Below are positions 46,825 through 55,059 of a DNA stretch of 64,000 nucleotides, piece after piece. The DNA comes from Colwellia sp. MB02u-6 (GTDB lineage Bacteria > Pseudomonadota > Gammaproteobacteria > Enterobacterales > Alteromonadaceae): NCBI RefSeq assembly GCF_014077095.1, contig NZ_JACGVG010000033.1:1-64000 (forward strand), in the 5' to 3' direction. Below the pieces are notes generated by a model. The model saw only the letters and a list, made by a program, of their open reading frames with translations. It ran no database searches and was not told the origin of the DNA. How positions within the stretch are numbered: the stretch's first letter is position 1; the number at the start of each line of letters is the position of its first letter. The position numbers were made by a program, and so were the translations under genes.

Positions 46825-47928
46825 ATGTTTGATGATATACGTCCTTATCGTGATGATGAGGTAGTTGCAGTAATCAAAAAATTAATTAACCAACAAGGCT
46901 TACAAGCTTCAATTGCTAGTTTAAAAATGCCACGCTTATATCAAGCCCTGCCGCAACTTGCCTGCAAAGTTGTAAAATGGTCATTGAAATTCCGGGCGAA
47001 AAAATTTCATAACATCGAGCAAATCCAAATTGAAGTGGCTAAATATTTACATCATTTGATCAAAAACAGTACTGCCGGCTTTAACTATAGCGGCATAGAA
47101 AACTTTGATACCACCAAGCCAGCCCTATTTATCAGTAATCATCGTGATATTGTTTTAGACGTTGCCTTAGTGAACTTAGCGCTATATAAAAGCGGTATCA
47201 ATACCGTGGAAGCCGCGGTGGGTGATAATTTACTACATCAGCCTTGGGTCGCTGATTTAATGCGTATTAACAAGAGCTTTATTGTTAAACGGAACGAAGA
47301 AAACAAACGCGCTATGCTCAATGCGTCAAAGCAATTGTCTGCCTATATTCACGATACGGTAGCGAACCGAAAGCAGAACATTTGGATCGCACAACGTGAA
47401 GGTCGTGCCAAAGATGGTGTAGACAAAACCAATTCAGCCTTAATATCCATGCTATTACTCAATAAAGATAAGCAACTGCCTATGGCTGATTACTTAGCAG
47501 AACTTAACATAGTACCGGTATCAATTTCCTATGAGTTTGACCCTTGTGATATCGACAAGGCAATAGAGCTTGCTGAAAAAGCAGCGACCGGTAGCTATCA
47601 AAAACACGAAGATGAAGACTTAAAAAGTATCACACAAGGATTAGTCGGGCAAAAAGGTCAAGTACATCTCCAGTTTTGTCAGCCAATACAGGGAGACTTT
47701 GCCAATAGCAAAGCAATCGCAGCAGCCATTGATAAAGAAATCATCAGTAACTATAAGTTATACGACAGTAACTTAGTGGCATACGCAAAACTTAATCAAC
47801 AAGAGACTGACAGCACAGTGCTTGAAAAACTGAATAAGCGCATGGAAAACCTCACCGCAGAACAACAACACTGGTTATTAACTATGTATGCTAATCCTGT
47901 CTGTGCAAAGCAACAGTTACCGTTATAG
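46825..47928 (+). CDS. 1-acyl-sn-glycerol-3-phosphate acyltransferase-like protein
   Basis: The 367-aa protein has the PlsC/PlsB acyltransferase motif I as NHRDIVLD (His and Asp for catalysis, about residues 104-111), motif II near NKSFIVKR, and motif III as QREGRAKDG. Long N- and C-terminal helical regions flank the core, and there is no strong membrane anchor. Substrate and role in phospholipid or ornithine-lipid synthesis are unknown. The stop lies in a TTATAG triplet repeat. Confidence 0.82.
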   Translation: MFDDIRPYRDDEVVAVIKKLINQQGLQASIASLKMPRLYQALPQLACKVVKWSLKFRAKKFHNIEQIQIEVAKYLHHLIKNSTAGFNYSGIENFDTTKPALFISNHRDIVLDVALVNLALYKSGINTVEAAVGDNLLHQPWVADLMRINKSFIVKRNEENKRAMLNASKQLSAYIHDTVANRKQNIWIAQREGRAKDGVDKTNSALISMLLLNKDKQLPMADYLAELNIVPVSISYEFDPCDIDKAIELAEKAATGSYQKHEDEDLKSITQGLVGQKGQVHLQFCQPIQGDFANSKAIAAAIDKEIISNYKLYDSNLVAYAKLNQQETDSTVLEKLNKRMENLTAEQQHWLLTMYANPVCAKQQLPL

Positions 47929-47940
47929 TTATAGTTATAA
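47923..47940 (+). repeat. Hexamer repeat at a stop codon
   Basis: TTATAG, TTATAG, TTATAA follow each other. The first supplies the TAG stop (47926-47928) of the acyltransferase-like gene. Confidence 0.85.
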
Positions 47941-47941
47941 A

Positions 47942-47973
47942 AAGCCGTATCTATTCAATACGGCTTGCTCTTT
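47942..47973 (+). terminator. Terminator after the acyltransferase-like gene
   Basis: AAGCCGTAT (47942-47950) and ATACGGCTT (47958-47966) form a stem with a 7-nt loop. GCTC then five T follow. Confidence 0.8.
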
Positions 47974-48029
47974 TTAGCTCAGGTTATAGAAATAAGCTTT
48001 AATTTTTTAAAATAAGTACTAACTCGAGG

Positions 48030-49466
48030 CTATTTTTCTTGGTAAAACGCTGACATTGCTTTGTACAATGAATACAAATCAACTTTTGAGCCAACCGCAT
48101 AAGGTGAATGTATTGATAAGATTGGAATACCAAAATCAATCACTTCCATATTATCTTTAGATAAGTCACTACCAATAGTGCCACCTGACGCCTTACCTTT
48201 ATAAGTCGAAGTTTGCCATTTAATATCTGCATTGTCTAAATAGTTTCGCGTCCACGCCATGTATTCAGAATTAGCATTAAAACCACCACCATAGAGCTTT
48301 AAATTAACGCCGTTACCCAAGCGAGGTGCATTACCTAGTTCCCAGACATTTGACCATGTTGGGTTCACTCCTGGGTTTACGTCCGCAGAAATAACTTTGG
48401 TATTACGTAACACTTGACGCAATTGATAGTCATTATAGCTATCACCCTTTTGGTTGTAGAGTAAGCTACTGATTAAGTCGACTAAGTAGGTAGAACTCGC
48501 TCCAGTGTTATTGATGTTACCCACTTCTTCGTTATCCACTAGATAAGCGATAGCGGTATATTCAGGTGTTTTCTGCTCGGTTAATGCTTTAACAGCCGCT
48601 ATTGATGAAGCTTTATCATCTTGGCCATACGCGGCGATCATACTACGGTCAAAACCCACATCGCGTGGTTTAGTGGCTGGCACTAAAGCAAGTTCAGCAG
48701 AAACTAAGTCTTCAACTGAAATATCATAAGTTGACTTTAAATAACTGCTGACCTGATCTTTAATTTTTTTATCTAATTCAGGCTTAGCCGCAATAATAAT
48801 ATCGAGTTCTTCTTTACCGATAACATCTCGACTGGTGCGCTTACGGTTGGGTGAGTCAACATGAGGAGCAAGATCTGTCACCAAAAAAATAGGATCATTG
48901 TCATCAAAGCCAACTGAAATATTAACCTTAGTACCATCTTTTTTATCAACTCTGCCGACTAAAGCCAGCGGAATATTTACCCATTGATAGGTTTTAATAC
49001 CGCCGTGAATGTAAGTTTGAAACATGGCAAAATTTTCTTTTTCAAATAATGGCCGTCCTTTAAGCTCAAGTCGCGGAGAGTCAATATGCGCACCAACAAT
49101 ACGCGTACCTTGCTCTAACGGTTTTTTCCCAATAACCATCAACACAATAGTACGGTCACGATTGACATCATAAAAGCGCGCGCCTGGCTTTAATTGACTT
49201 TGCTCGGTTAGTTTTGTAAAACCTTGTTTTTCAACGCGTTTAATCGTTTCAGTAACAAAGGTTAATTCCGTGGGTACTTTATAAATATAATCTTTATATT
49301 CCGTGGCATAGCGCTCTACTGCTTTTAGTTCTTTCGCTGTTAAGTTTAACCAGCTAGACGGTGATTCTGGCTTAGCTTTGGCGTTTGCCGCTTGGACAAA
49401 AGTGCTTTGTGAAAACGTCAGCGCACTGACAAAAGCGAGGGTGGTTATTGATTTTGTTAAATTCAT
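48030..49466 (-). CDS. M18-family aminopeptidase with signal peptide
   Basis: The 478-aa protein has the M18 (aspartyl aminopeptidase/aminopeptidase I) zinc ligands in GAHIDSPR, VDNEEVGN, SADVNPGVNP and SIHSPYAVGSKVD. Residues 1-26 form a clear signal peptide (AFVSALTFSQSTFVQA), so it is exported. Well-known M18 enzymes are cytoplasmic or vacuolar, which makes the export signal notable. It should release N-terminal residues from peptides in the periplasm or medium. Monocistronic. Confidence 0.88.
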   Translation of the reverse strand: MNLTKSITTLAFVSALTFSQSTFVQAANAKAKPESPSSWLNLTAKELKAVERYATEYKDYIYKVPTELTFVTETIKRVEKQGFTKLTEQSQLKPGARFYDVNRDRTIVLMVIGKKPLEQGTRIVGAHIDSPRLELKGRPLFEKENFAMFQTYIHGGIKTYQWVNIPLALVGRVDKKDGTKVNISVGFDDNDPIFLVTDLAPHVDSPNRKRTSRDVIGKEELDIIIAAKPELDKKIKDQVSSYLKSTYDISVEDLVSAELALVPATKPRDVGFDRSMIAAYGQDDKASSIAAVKALTEQKTPEYTAIAYLVDNEEVGNINNTGASSTYLVDLISSLLYNQKGDSYNDYQLRQVLRNTKVISADVNPGVNPTWSNVWELGNAPRLGNGVNLKLYGGGFNANSEYMAWTRNYLDNADIKWQTSTYKGKASGGTIGSDLSKDNMEVIDFGIPILSIHSPYAVGSKVDLYSLYKAMSAFYQEK

Positions 49467-49644
49467 AGCAATATTTATAATTTAATCTCAGATAAAAGGC
49501 ATACCCCATCATAAAAGCTACCAATATCAGCTGACAAGCTTTATTCGATAAACAGCACTTTTTCAGCTATAAACAGCCTAAAAAAAACTTACCTGTAAAA
49601 TATAACTAGGTTCAAGACACTCAATAAATTAAAAGGTTAAGCTA

Positions 49645-49962
49645 TTACAGAGATAAAATATACTGACTCAAAACAAAAGTAATAAGCCCAACAAACATTG
49701 TCAAATAAATACTTTTACCTTTTGCTGCCGCAACTATCGCCAACGTCGCGGCAATTAAATAGGGGTTATGCAGCGAAATACTCAACTGGCCTTGTTGAAT
49801 AAAAATAATAGGTACCCAAATAGCTGTTAACACTGCTGGTGCGCTAAAACTTAATAGCTTAGCCATTTTTGCCCCTAAGCGCACAGGCAAGCGGGGGTGG
49901 ATAAATAAGTAGCGCGTGGTAAAGGTAATGACCGCCATCAGTAGAATGGTAAGTAATGTCAT
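49645..49962 (-). CDS. azlD: Branched-chain amino acid exporter small subunit AzlD
   Basis: The 105-aa membrane protein with four hydrophobic segments matches AzlD (TTRYLFIHPRLPVRL, SFSAPAVLTAIWVPI). It works with AzlC as a two-component exporter of branched-chain or related amino acids. It overlaps azlC by 4 nt, so translation is coupled. Confidence 0.87.
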   Translation of the reverse strand: MTLLTILLMAVITFTTRYLFIHPRLPVRLGAKMAKLLSFSAPAVLTAIWVPIIFIQQGQLSISLHNPYLIAATLAIVAAAKGKSIYLTMFVGLITFVLSQYILSL

Positions 49963-50726
49963 GTGCTGTCCTTAACTGATGGGGATATTTTATGATTATC
50001 TGTATTATTAACATCATTTTTTTTATGCAAAAAACGGTCAGTCAAATAACCAGAGTACATGGCAATCAAAGCGGCTGCGACCAAATCTAATTCGAACTGC
50101 ATTAACTTAAACACTACCGATAATAGCGCAGCAACAATCACAGTCACTAAAATAGGTAAGTTAATAATGGTGGGAATAACTAAGGCAATAAAGGTTACGG
50201 CAATTGCAAAATCTAAGCCTAAATGAGTTAAGTCGGGTAAATAACTGCCGGCGATAACGCCTGCTACATTCCATAACAACCAAAAAACATAAAAACTACC
50301 GCCAGCGACAACCGCATAAACTAATCTTAACTGCCCAACAAAGGACTTATTATTACTCGATAAAGCAAATAGCTCATCGGTTAACAAAAAACCTAAGGAA
50401 TAACGCCACTTTGTTGGTAAAACTTTTAACTTATCTCGTAATGCTAAGCCATATAGAAAATGCCGTGAGCTAATAATAAAGGTGGTAAATAAGATCGTCG
50501 CCAGTGATGCATTGTTGGCAATTAATTCAATCGCAACAAGCTGAGCAGAGCCAGCAAATACGATAAGTGGCATTAAAATAGCTTCAAGCGCAGAAAAGTC
50601 ACGTTGAACAGCCAAAGAACCACAAAGTATACCCCACGGTAAAACAGCTAAATTAAGCGGTAACATGTCTAAAAAGCCTTTTCTTGCCATTAACCAGCGA
50701 GCTTTTTTCTTGGTGAGTGCCATCAA
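49959..50726 (-). CDS. azlC: Branched-chain amino acid exporter large subunit AzlC
   Basis: The 255-aa inner membrane protein has the AzlC signatures (GSAQLVAIELIANNAS, SSRHFLYGLALRDK, LTDELFALS). It forms the larger subunit of the AzlCD exporter. No Lrp-type regulator is beside it. Confidence 0.9.
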   Translation of the reverse strand: MMALTKKKARWLMARKGFLDMLPLNLAVLPWGILCGSLAVQRDFSALEAILMPLIVFAGSAQLVAIELIANNASLATILFTTFIISSRHFLYGLALRDKLKVLPTKWRYSLGFLLTDELFALSSNNKSFVGQLRLVYAVVAGGSFYVFWLLWNVAGVIAGSYLPDLTHLGLDFAIAVTFIALVIPTIINLPILVTVIVAALLSVVFKLMQFELDLVAAALIAMYSGYLTDRFLHKKNDVNNTDNHKISPSVKDST

Positions 50727-50852
50727 ATATTTACCTAAATAAACTAGAGTTATGTTATACCTAAGCCATAATTACGTTCAAAGGTTTGAGTGGTTAAATC
50801 GGCTCAACTTTCAATTAACATAACTCAGCAAAGTAAAAAAAATAAAAGTAAC

Positions 50853-50880
50853 AAAAAAGAGGCGGTTAAGCCTCTTTTTT
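50853..50880. terminator. Bidirectional terminator near kdsB
   Basis: AAAAAAGAGGC and GCCTCTTTTTT form a stem with a 6-nt loop and runs of T on both strands. It lies 34 nt after the kdsB stop and ends the msbA-lpxK-ycaR-kdsB transcript. Confidence 0.9.
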
Positions 50881-50913
50881 GTTAAATAAAACAGGTTGTT
50901 GGCTCAAGTTATT

Positions 50914-51678
50914 TTATAAAGACTTTGCGTAAACTCGGGCTTTTTCTAGATCTTCAGGCGTATCAACCCCTTCAACCGCTAAGCGTACTTTCGCAACAGC
51001 GACATGAATTTTCTCACCTTGCCAAAGTACTCGCAGTTGCTCTAATGACTCAACTTGCTCTAGCTGGCTGGTAGGCCACTGCACGTAGTCTTTAATAAAA
51101 CCGGCTCGGTAAGCGTAAATACCAATATGGCGCAGATAAAAGTCGCCAATGGCATCAATGTTGTCATTGTTAAGAAAACGCTCTCGATCGTAAGGGATAG
51201 TCGCACGACTAAAATATAGCGCATAGCCATTTTTATCACATAACACTTTGACCGCATTAGGGTTTAATGCTTCAGCAACATCGTCAATTTTCATCGCTAA
51301 TGTCGCCATGCGCGCTTGGCTCTGGCTAGATAAGTTATCTGCAACTTGCGCAATGTTTTCAACCGGAATAAAAGGTTCATCCCCTTGAACATTCACAATA
51401 ACCTGCTCGTCAGAAAACTGATACCTTTGCATTACTTCAGCAAGACGTTCAGTACCTGATTGATGATCAGTACGAGTTTTACATACTTCACCACCAAAAC
51501 TTTTTACCACGCGAGCAACTTCGTCACTGTCGGTCGCCACAATAACTTGCTCAGCGCCACTAGCTAAGGCTCTTTCAACAACCCATTGGACCATAGGTTT
51601 ACCAGCAATATCAGCGAGAACTTTGCCGGGTAAACGTGATGACTCAAACCGTGCAGGGATCACTACCACAAACGACAT
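50914..51678 (-). CDS. kdsB: 3-deoxy-manno-octulosonate cytidylyltransferase
   Basis: KdsB activates Kdo to CMP-Kdo for the LPS inner core. The 254-aa protein has the family N terminus [25 protein letters not shown] and the HIGIYAYR motif. It ends the lpxK-ycaR-kdsB series, a conserved arrangement. Confidence 0.97.
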   Translation of the reverse strand: MSFVVVIPARFESSRLPGKVLADIAGKPMVQWVVERALASGAEQVIVATDSDEVARVVKSFGGEVCKTRTDHQSGTERLAEVMQRYQFSDEQVIVNVQGDEPFIPVENIAQVADNLSSQSQARMATLAMKIDDVAEALNPNAVKVLCDKNGYALYFSRATIPYDRERFLNNDNIDAIGDFYLRHIGIYAYRAGFIKDYVQWPTSQLEQVESLEQLRVLWQGEKIHVAVAKVRLAVEGVDTPEDLEKARVYAKSL

Positions 51679-51741
51679 AAAAACCTCATTAATCTACTTA
51701 TTCCAATCATGCTATAACTCATACTCATCTCGGCGCTAACC

Positions 51742-51924
51742 TTATGTATTATCTTCAGTAATACGACGCGCTTCACTTTCAAGTAACACTGGAATGTCTT
51801 TTTCTATCGCATAAGCCAAACGGTCAAATTTACAAATCAACTCTTGCTGCTCTTTGTTGTAGTCTAATTTTCCTTTGCATACTGGGCATGCAAGGATTTC
51901 CATTAATGTAATATCAAACGCCAT
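51742..51924 (-). CDS. ycaR: Trm112/YcaR-family protein
   Basis: The 60-aa protein belongs to the UPF0434/Trm112-like group ([13 protein letters not shown], then a third Cys in LICK). The function is not settled in bacteria. It sits between lpxK and kdsB, as in E. coli. Confidence 0.9.
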   Translation of the reverse strand: MAFDITLMEILACPVCKGKLDYNKEQQELICKFDRLAYAIEKDIPVLLESEARRITEDNT

Positions 51925-51976
51925 TATTTTCTCTCTTAAATGTAAACTTGATCAATGTGCATCAAGCATTAAAATC

Positions 51977-52030
51977 CTGTCAGTTCTGTTAACTCTGTCA
52001 GTTCTATTAGCTCTGGCAGCTTTAGTTATT
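51977..52030. repeat. 18-bp tandem repeat in the lpxK-ycaR spacer
   Basis: Two 18-bp units starting CTGTCAGTTCT (51977-51994, 51995-52012) differ at two positions, and a third more diverged unit follows to 52030. The array ends 2 bp before the lpxK stop. Confidence 0.8.
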
Positions 52031-52032
52031 AA

Positions 52033-53091
52033 CTAATGCGGCTTGCGAGCAAGTGCAGCAATGTTAGCGATTTCAGTCGCCATAGCGGCACTATCATTCT
52101 TGGCTGCAAATACGGCATCAACCGGTAAATACCAGTAATGGTCTTGGGCAAAGTCAGCACATTTAACGGCATCTTTTTCGGTCATTAATAACGGCATATC
52201 ACCAGAGAACTGCTGTAAATCATGTGCTGAAAAGGCTTGATGATCAATAAAGCCTTTAGTCATGGCTAAAGTAAAGCCCACTTGCTCAAGGGTGTTGAAA
52301 AAGCGTTTAGGGTCGCCAATACCTGCTAGAGCATTAATAGATTTATCGCTAGCAAGGTTTTGCGCTAAAAAAGTATCGAGTTCAACACTCTTACCAGTTT
52401 TAATATTGATGACATACCTTGCCTGTAATTGCATCGTTAATACCGGTAACGCTAGATTACCCGCTTGTTTTTGCCATGAACTTATACCATTAATAATAAC
52501 ACAATTAGCACCTTTTATTCTGCGTTTTGTCTCACGCAACGGCCCCGCTGGTAATAGTAAACCGTTACCGAATAAACGTTTACCATCAACTACAACAAAC
52601 TCGTAATCTCGCGCCAAACGATAATGTTGTAGTCCGTCATCGGCAATAATCAATTCACAGCCTTGCTCAATTAAGCACAGGCAAGCTTGAATTCTATTGG
52701 CGCCAATAACCACAGGAACGCCGCTGCGTTGAAAGATTAATAACGGTTCATCTCCTGCTTGCTCAGCGCTGCTTACATCACTAACTTGATAAGGATAATA
52801 AGGCGCTTTTGAGCCATAGCCACGACTGACCACACCCACTTTTATACCCCGATCGGTAAGTTTTTCAACTAAATATAAGCTGACCGGTGTTTTACCATTA
52901 CCACCAATACCGATATTACCCACAACAACCACCGGCACTGAAATTTTAACCTGTTTAAATAGCCCTACCTGATAAGCTAAACGGCGAAAAAAACTCAGTA
53001 CTGCGAAAATAAAGCTCAATGGCAAAAAAAGTGGCACCATTAGCCATTTTGCTGGATGCCCCTGAAACCAAACTTTTTCAATCAGGCGCAT
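52033..53091 (-). CDS. lpxK: Tetraacyldisaccharide 4'-kinase
   Basis: LpxK phosphorylates the 4' position of the lipid A disaccharide. The 352-aa protein has a membrane-near N-terminal helix and the Walker A-like GNIGIGGNGKTP (about residues 58-69). DDGLQH and VSRGYGS are family markers. It lies directly downstream of msbA, 38 nt apart. Confidence 0.96.
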   Translation of the reverse strand: MRLIEKVWFQGHPAKWLMVPLFLPLSFIFAVLSFFRRLAYQVGLFKQVKISVPVVVVGNIGIGGNGKTPVSLYLVEKLTDRGIKVGVVSRGYGSKAPYYPYQVSDVSSAEQAGDEPLLIFQRSGVPVVIGANRIQACLCLIEQGCELIIADDGLQHYRLARDYEFVVVDGKRLFGNGLLLPAGPLRETKRRIKGANCVIINGISSWQKQAGNLALPVLTMQLQARYVINIKTGKSVELDTFLAQNLASDKSINALAGIGDPKRFFNTLEQVGFTLAMTKGFIDHQAFSAHDLQQFSGDMPLLMTEKDAVKCADFAQDHYWYLPVDAVFAAKNDSAAMATEIANIAALARKPH

Positions 53092-53129
53092 AATCTATAG
53101 CCAAAACAATGGATTAAATACATAGTGAA

Positions 53130-54893
53130 TTAGGCACCGAATTGAAATTTATGTAACTGGGCATAAGCGCCGTCTTTCGCTAATAAAGCTTGATGATCGC
53201 CTTGCTCTTTTATTTGCCCTTGTTCCATAACAATGATTTTATCAGCATTTTCTATGGTTGATAAACGATGAGCAATAACAATACAAGTGCGGTTTTTTTG
53301 TAATGCGCTTAAAGCGTCTTGAATATGACGTTCAGATTCAGTGTCTAAAGCACTGGTGGCTTCATCTAAAATTAAGAAAGGGGCATCACATAATAATGCT
53401 CGCGCAATAGCTACACGTTGGCGTTGACCACCCGATAACATCGCACCATTGTCGCCAATATTAGTATCTAGTCCTTCAGGTAAGTCTTCGACAAACTCCA
53501 TGACATGGGCTTTACGTGCCGCGTCTTCAATTTCTTCGCGTGTCGCATGGGGTTTGCCATAAGCAATATTATTAGCAATTGAATCGTTAAACAGCACCAC
53601 TTGTTGAGAAACGTAGGCAAATTGCTTGCGTAAATCTTTCAGTTTGTAATCTTTAATGTCTTTACCATCGATTAACACCTTGCCGGTTGTCGCCGTGTAA
53701 AATCTTAATAATAAAGCGCTCGCGGTTGATTTACCGCTACCAGAGCGACCCACTAAAGCCACTGTTTCACCAACATTAGCGGTGAAACTTAAATCAGTTA
53801 GTGCCTGTTTTTCTTTGTCTTTATTATAAAGAAAATTAACGTGTTCAAACGCTAAAGTGCCTTTTGCACGTGCTATCGCGATAGTACCAGTGTCGTGTTC
53901 TTTTTCTTGATCAAGTACCGCGAAAATACTGACACAGGCCGCCATGCCTTTTTGAAATTCACTATTGACCGTTGTCAGCAGTTTTAAAGGTCTAAGCAGG
54001 GTTACCATACACATTAATACTGTCATAAAAACCCCAGCAGAAATATTGGCTCGCATCGAATCAAGGTTGGCAACATATAAAACAAACGCTAAGGCAAACG
54101 AAGCAATAATTTGAATAATAGGGACACTGGCCGCTTGTGTCGCCACCATTTTCATCCGTTGTTGACGATTATGTTTATTAATTTTGGCAAAACGGTCAAA
54201 CTCTCGTTGTTGACCATCAAAGGTTAATACCACTTTGTGACCGTTAAAGGTTTGCTCTGCCGCCGTTGTCACCTCGCCCATAGCATTTTGAATACCTTTA
54301 CTTATTTGACGAAAACGACCTGAAACTACGGTAACTATGCCCGCAATAACTGGGGTGATCAGTAAAAATATTGACGCTAACTGCCAACTGTTATAAAACA
54401 TAACAATCAGTAAGCCCAGCACAAATGCGCCTTGCTGCACTAAAGTCAATAACGCTTTCGAAACAGCACTTAGCACTTGCTCGGTATCAAACGTTAATTT
54501 TGAGATCAAACTGCCGGTAGATTCTTTATCGTGATAAGCCACGGGCATAGACATCACATGTTCAAACAACTCCTGACGAATATTAGCCACCACATTATTA
54601 CCTAACCAAGCTAAGGTATAGTTACCCGCAAAGTGGCAAATTCCGCGCAGTATAAACATCAGCACGATAACAAATGGCGCCCATTCCATAAATGCGGGAT
54701 CTTGACCATCAAGACCTTTGTCGATTAGTGGTTGCAGTTGAGAAAATACAAAGCTGTCAATGGCGGCATAACCTAACATGCCTAAAATAGAAACAACGGC
54801 TGCTGCTTTATAGGCTTTAGCATAAGCCAATAAACGCTTAAAATTTTGTTTTGTGGTATTTTCTGTAGTTGGTTCTGATAGTTTTGTCGACAT
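53130..54893 (-). CDS. msbA: Lipid A/LPS flippase MsbA
   Basis: MsbA is the homodimeric ABC exporter that flips core-lipid A across the inner membrane. The 587-aa chain has six N-terminal membrane helices and a C-terminal ATPase with Walker A GRSGSGKST, signature LSGGQRQR, Walker B FLILDEATSALD and the switch His in IAHRLST. It is followed by lpxK. Gene order comEC-msbA-lpxK is conserved in gammaproteobacteria. Confidence 0.96.
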   Translation of the reverse strand: MSTKLSEPTTENTTKQNFKRLLAYAKAYKAAAVVSILGMLGYAAIDSFVFSQLQPLIDKGLDGQDPAFMEWAPFVIVLMFILRGICHFAGNYTLAWLGNNVVANIRQELFEHVMSMPVAYHDKESTGSLISKLTFDTEQVLSAVSKALLTLVQQGAFVLGLLIVMFYNSWQLASIFLLITPVIAGIVTVVSGRFRQISKGIQNAMGEVTTAAEQTFNGHKVVLTFDGQQREFDRFAKINKHNRQQRMKMVATQAASVPIIQIIASFALAFVLYVANLDSMRANISAGVFMTVLMCMVTLLRPLKLLTTVNSEFQKGMAACVSIFAVLDQEKEHDTGTIAIARAKGTLAFEHVNFLYNKDKEKQALTDLSFTANVGETVALVGRSGSGKSTASALLLRFYTATTGKVLIDGKDIKDYKLKDLRKQFAYVSQQVVLFNDSIANNIAYGKPHATREEIEDAARKAHVMEFVEDLPEGLDTNIGDNGAMLSGGQRQRVAIARALLCDAPFLILDEATSALDTESERHIQDALSALQKNRTCIVIAHRLSTIENADKIIVMEQGQIKEQGDHQALLAKDGAYAQLHKFQFGA

Positions 54894-55059
54894 TCATGCT
54901 CTCATGCGTAATCAAAAAATCTTATCCCTGGGGATTATTTTATTCTGTTTTATTTTGTCTTATTAGTAAATCTTCGGTATTTTAGCGTTATTTTGCCCAT
55001 CAACCAACTGATAAACTTTTATCGGCAATATAAATCCATTCATTAGCTTAATAAAGTGA

